Shown: positions 62,076 through 64,000 of the stretch, one piece after another
How the letters are laid out: each line of letters opens with the position of its first letter
Numbering within the stretch: the stretch's first letter is position 1
Assembly (NCBI RefSeq): GCF_003626535.1
Contig: NZ_RBAL01000007.1
Location: forward strand, 62,001 to 126,000
Source of the DNA: Streptomyces hoynatensis
GTDB lineage: Bacteria > Actinomycetota > Actinomycetes > Streptomycetales > Streptomycetaceae
Direction: 5' to 3'
Length of the DNA stretch: 64,000 nt
Made by a program: the position numbers and the translations under genes
Notes under the pieces: model-generated
What the model was told of the DNA's origin: nothing
What the model saw: the letters and a program-made list of their open reading frames with translations, nothing else
The model's database searches: none

Positions 62076-63278
62076 ATGCTCATGAACATGCCGAAGTCGT
62101 CCGCCCCTTCCGTTTCGTCGCCCTCCGAACCGGAACGCCCGCCCGCGCCCGTGTACGTGATCGGCGCGGGTCCCGCCGGGCTCTCCGCCGCGGCCGCGCT
62201 CGCCGGCCACGGCATCAGGGCCGTCGTCCTGGAGAAGTCCGGCGAGGTGGGAGCCGCCTGGCGCCGGCACTACGACCGGCTGCGGCTGCACACCACCCGC
62301 CGCTGGTCCTCGCTGCCCGGGCTCCCCATACCCCGCGCGGCCGGCCGCTGGGTGGCCCGCGAGGACTTCGTCCGCTACCTGGAGGGGTACGCCCGCCACC
62401 ACCGCCTCGACCTGGCCACCGGCGTGGAGGTCGCCAGGATCGACCGGGCCGGCGACCCGGCCGGCGGCTGGGAGCTCACGGCGAACGGCGGGCGCCGGCT
62501 GCGCGCCGCCGCCGTGGTGGTCGCCACCGGCTACAACCACACCCCGCGGCTGCCCGACTGGCCGGGCCTGGACACCTACACCGGCGAGCTGCTGCACGCC
62601 GCCGCCTACCGCAACCCGGAGCCGTTCGCCGGCCGCGACGTGCTGGTCGTCGGCGTGGGCAACACCGGCGCCGAGATAGCCGCCGACCTCGGCTTCGGCG
62701 GGGCGGGGCGGGTCAGGCTCGCGGTGCGCACGCCGCCGCACCTGGTGCGCCGCTCGACCCTCGGCTGGCCCGCGCAGGCGGGGGCGATCCTGTGCCGCCG
62801 CCTGCCGGTGCCCCTGGTCGACCGGCTCGCGAGGCCCGTGGAGCGCCTGCTGCCCGACCTGACCCCGTACGGCCTGCCGCGCCCGGCCACCGGGCTCTAC
62901 AGCCGCGCGCGGCAGGGCGCCATCCCGGTGCAGGACACCGGCAGGACCGGGCTGATCCGGGCGGTGCGGCGGCGGCTCGTCGAGCCGGTCGCCGCGGTGG
63001 TCTCCTTCGAGGGGGACAAGGTCGCGCTCGCCGACGGGACCGAGATCACCCCGGACGCCGTCATCGCCGCCACCGGCTACCGCCGCGGGCTCGACGCGCT
63101 CGTCGGCCACCTCGGGGTGCTCGACGCCCAGGGCCGCCCGCTCGTGCACGGCCGCAGGACCCATCCGGCCGCCCCCGGGCTCTACTTCACCGGCTACCGC
63201 AACCCGCTCAGCGGCATGCTGCGGGAGATCGCCAGGGAGGCCCCGAGGATCGCCTCCGCCCTCGCCCGCCGGCTGTGA
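62076..63278 (+). CDS. Flavin-containing monooxygenase-like NAD(P)/FAD oxidoreductase
   Basis: 400 residues. The FAD-binding GAGPAGLSAAAAL and the NAD(P)-binding GVGNTGAEIAADL Rossmann motifs are present, with FMO/Trx-reductase-type ATG near VVVATGYNHTP and AATGYRRGLDALVGHLGVLD at the C-terminus. It lacks the strict FMO fingerprint, so it may be a Baeyer-Villiger-like or N-hydroxylating enzyme. Three ATGs (62076, 62082, 62088) are in frame and no ribosome site is seen; the promoter-like hexamers favour 62076. Substrate unknown. Confidence 0.85.
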   Translation: MLMNMPKSSAPSVSSPSEPERPPAPVYVIGAGPAGLSAAAALAGHGIRAVVLEKSGEVGAAWRRHYDRLRLHTTRRWSSLPGLPIPRAAGRWVAREDFVRYLEGYARHHRLDLATGVEVARIDRAGDPAGGWELTANGGRRLRAAAVVVATGYNHTPRLPDWPGLDTYTGELLHAAAYRNPEPFAGRDVLVVGVGNTGAEIAADLGFGGAGRVRLAVRTPPHLVRRSTLGWPAQAGAILCRRLPVPLVDRLARPVERLLPDLTPYGLPRPATGLYSRARQGAIPVQDTGRTGLIRAVRRRLVEPVAAVVSFEGDKVALADGTEITPDAVIAATGYRRGLDALVGHLGVLDAQGRPLVHGRRTHPAAPGLYFTGYRNPLSGMLREIAREAPRIASALARRL

Positions 63279-63496
63279 CCCCGCCCGCGCGCCCCGGGCG
63301 TCCTGGGCCGCCCGTGCGCCCCGCGCGCCCCGCAGGACTCGGGCCGCCGGGCGCCCGGCGTGCCGGGCCGCCGGCCAGAGCGGGCGCCCCTCCCCGCCGG
63401 GGAGGGGGCCCGTCCCGGGTGATCCGCACTCGCCGAGGTCCAGGCGGCCGCGGGCGCGCCGGGCCAGGCCCGACCTCGACGTCCCCTCGCCGCGCA

Positions 63497-64000
63497 TCAC
63501 CCGGCCCCGCCAGAGCCGGCCTCCACGGACCTGGCGGAACCTTTCCTTAGGGTGATCAAGCCACCACGGGCCGTCAATAGTCGTCCGGATTCCCCCGGGG
63601 GCGGGCAGTCGAGTTCGCACCACACCCTTTTGCCGCCGCCCTCCCGCTGCCAGCCCCAGCGGTCGGCCAGAACGCCCACCAGCTCAAGGCCGCGGCCCCC
63701 GGTGTCCTCGCCCTCCGCCCGGCGCGGGCGCGGCGGGCGCGCGCTGTCGTCCACCACTTCGAGCCGCACCGAGTCGGGCTCCCTGACCGCGAGTCTGAGC
63801 ACGGCCGGCCGGCCCGTGTGCACCACGGCGTTGGTCACCAACTCGGACACCAGCAGCACCAGCGTGTCGGTCTGCGACTCGTCGGGGCAGGCCGGACAGG
63901 GATGCCCCCGGCCCAGCTGTGCCCGCACCCACCTGCGGGCGCGGGCCACCTCCGAGGGCTCGGGGGCGACCTCCAACTGCTTCTCCAGCTCCTGCACCGT
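63497..64000 (-). CDS. RsbW/SpoIIAB-type ATP-binding protein (start may lie beyond edge)
   Basis: At least 166 residues. It has the GHKL anti-sigma-kinase fold: LLVSELVTNAVVHTG with the N-box, LEVVDDSARPP, and GRGLELVGVLADRWGW. Such proteins control sigma factors or act as orphan HATPases in Streptomyces. A GTG at 63997 is a possible start, but the open frame reaches the window edge. No sigma or anti-anti-sigma partner is visible. Confidence 0.85.
   Translation of the reverse strand, partial: TVQELEKQLEVAPEPSEVARARRWVRAQLGRGHPCPACPDESQTDTLVLLVSELVTNAVVHTGRPAVLRLAVREPDSVRLEVVDDSARPPRPRRAEGEDTGGRGLELVGVLADRWGWQREGGGKRVWCELDCPPPGESGRLLTARGGLITLRKGSARSVEAGSGGAG

Overview
The window is chromosomal DNA of a Streptomyces-type actinomycete. 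The base composition is very GC-rich, third codon positions are almost all G or C, GTG and TTG starts are common, and genes are packed into stop/start-overlapping operons. F420 biosynthesis (FbiC), SARP/AfsR regulation, an AfsK-type kinase and rare TTA codons are all Streptomyces hallmarks. I saw no rRNA, tRNA, CRISPR array or insertion sequence.

Layout. 1-4962 (minus) is a tightly coupled five-gene operon: class III aminotransferase, zinc alcohol dehydrogenase, glycosyltransferase, DUF1349 protein and an inositol-monophosphatase-family enzyme cut by the left edge. It looks like an amino-sugar or aminocyclitol assembly line, and its first gene carries a TTA codon. 5.2-20.5 kb is mixed: an F420-type oxidoreductase, a NarL-type two-component system facing an ABC exporter, a vWA protein, an RDD membrane protein, an acetyltransferase, an ArsR regulator divergent from a secreted protein across a strong inverted repeat, an RlmA-type rRNA methyltransferase, a phosphotriesterase homologue, a second F420-type oxidoreductase, an Ogt repair protein and a phosphotransferase. 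20.5-23.8 kb holds an EndoQ-like PHP nuclease fused to a UvrD-type helicase. 24-27.2 kb has a diaminopimelate-decarboxylase-type enzyme with a small SAV_915-type gene and a third F420-type oxidoreductase. 27.4-35.1 kb is a sugar-uptake island: binding lipoprotein, two permeases, DUF2264 enzyme, DeoR/LacI chimeric regulator and MFS transporter. 35.6-46.4 kb has a CPBP protease with a NarL-type system, a duplicated monooxygenase-like protein, and an OmpR-type system followed by two membrane glycosyltransferases.

46.5-64 kb holds an ADP-ribosylglycohydrolase, fbiC, and then a locus I read as the afs regulatory cassette: an AfsR-type SARP, a small repeat protein in the AfsS position, an EEP membrane protein and an AfsK-type Ser/Thr kinase with a PQQ propeller. 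A TetR regulator, a flavin monooxygenase and an anti-sigma-type ATPase complete the right end.

The most interesting part is 53.4-54.4 kb. The AfsS-position protein has five DHQIT repeats whose codons differ while the residues do not. The next gene encodes a short secreted peptide that ends in the same motif (DHQVT). A composite 29-bp element made of 11-bp-spaced heptamers, as in SARP or PhoP sites, occurs both upstream of the repeat gene and just past the peptide gene. The afsR homologue has a TTA codon at position 15, which would place the cascade under bldA tRNA control together with the aminotransferase operon.
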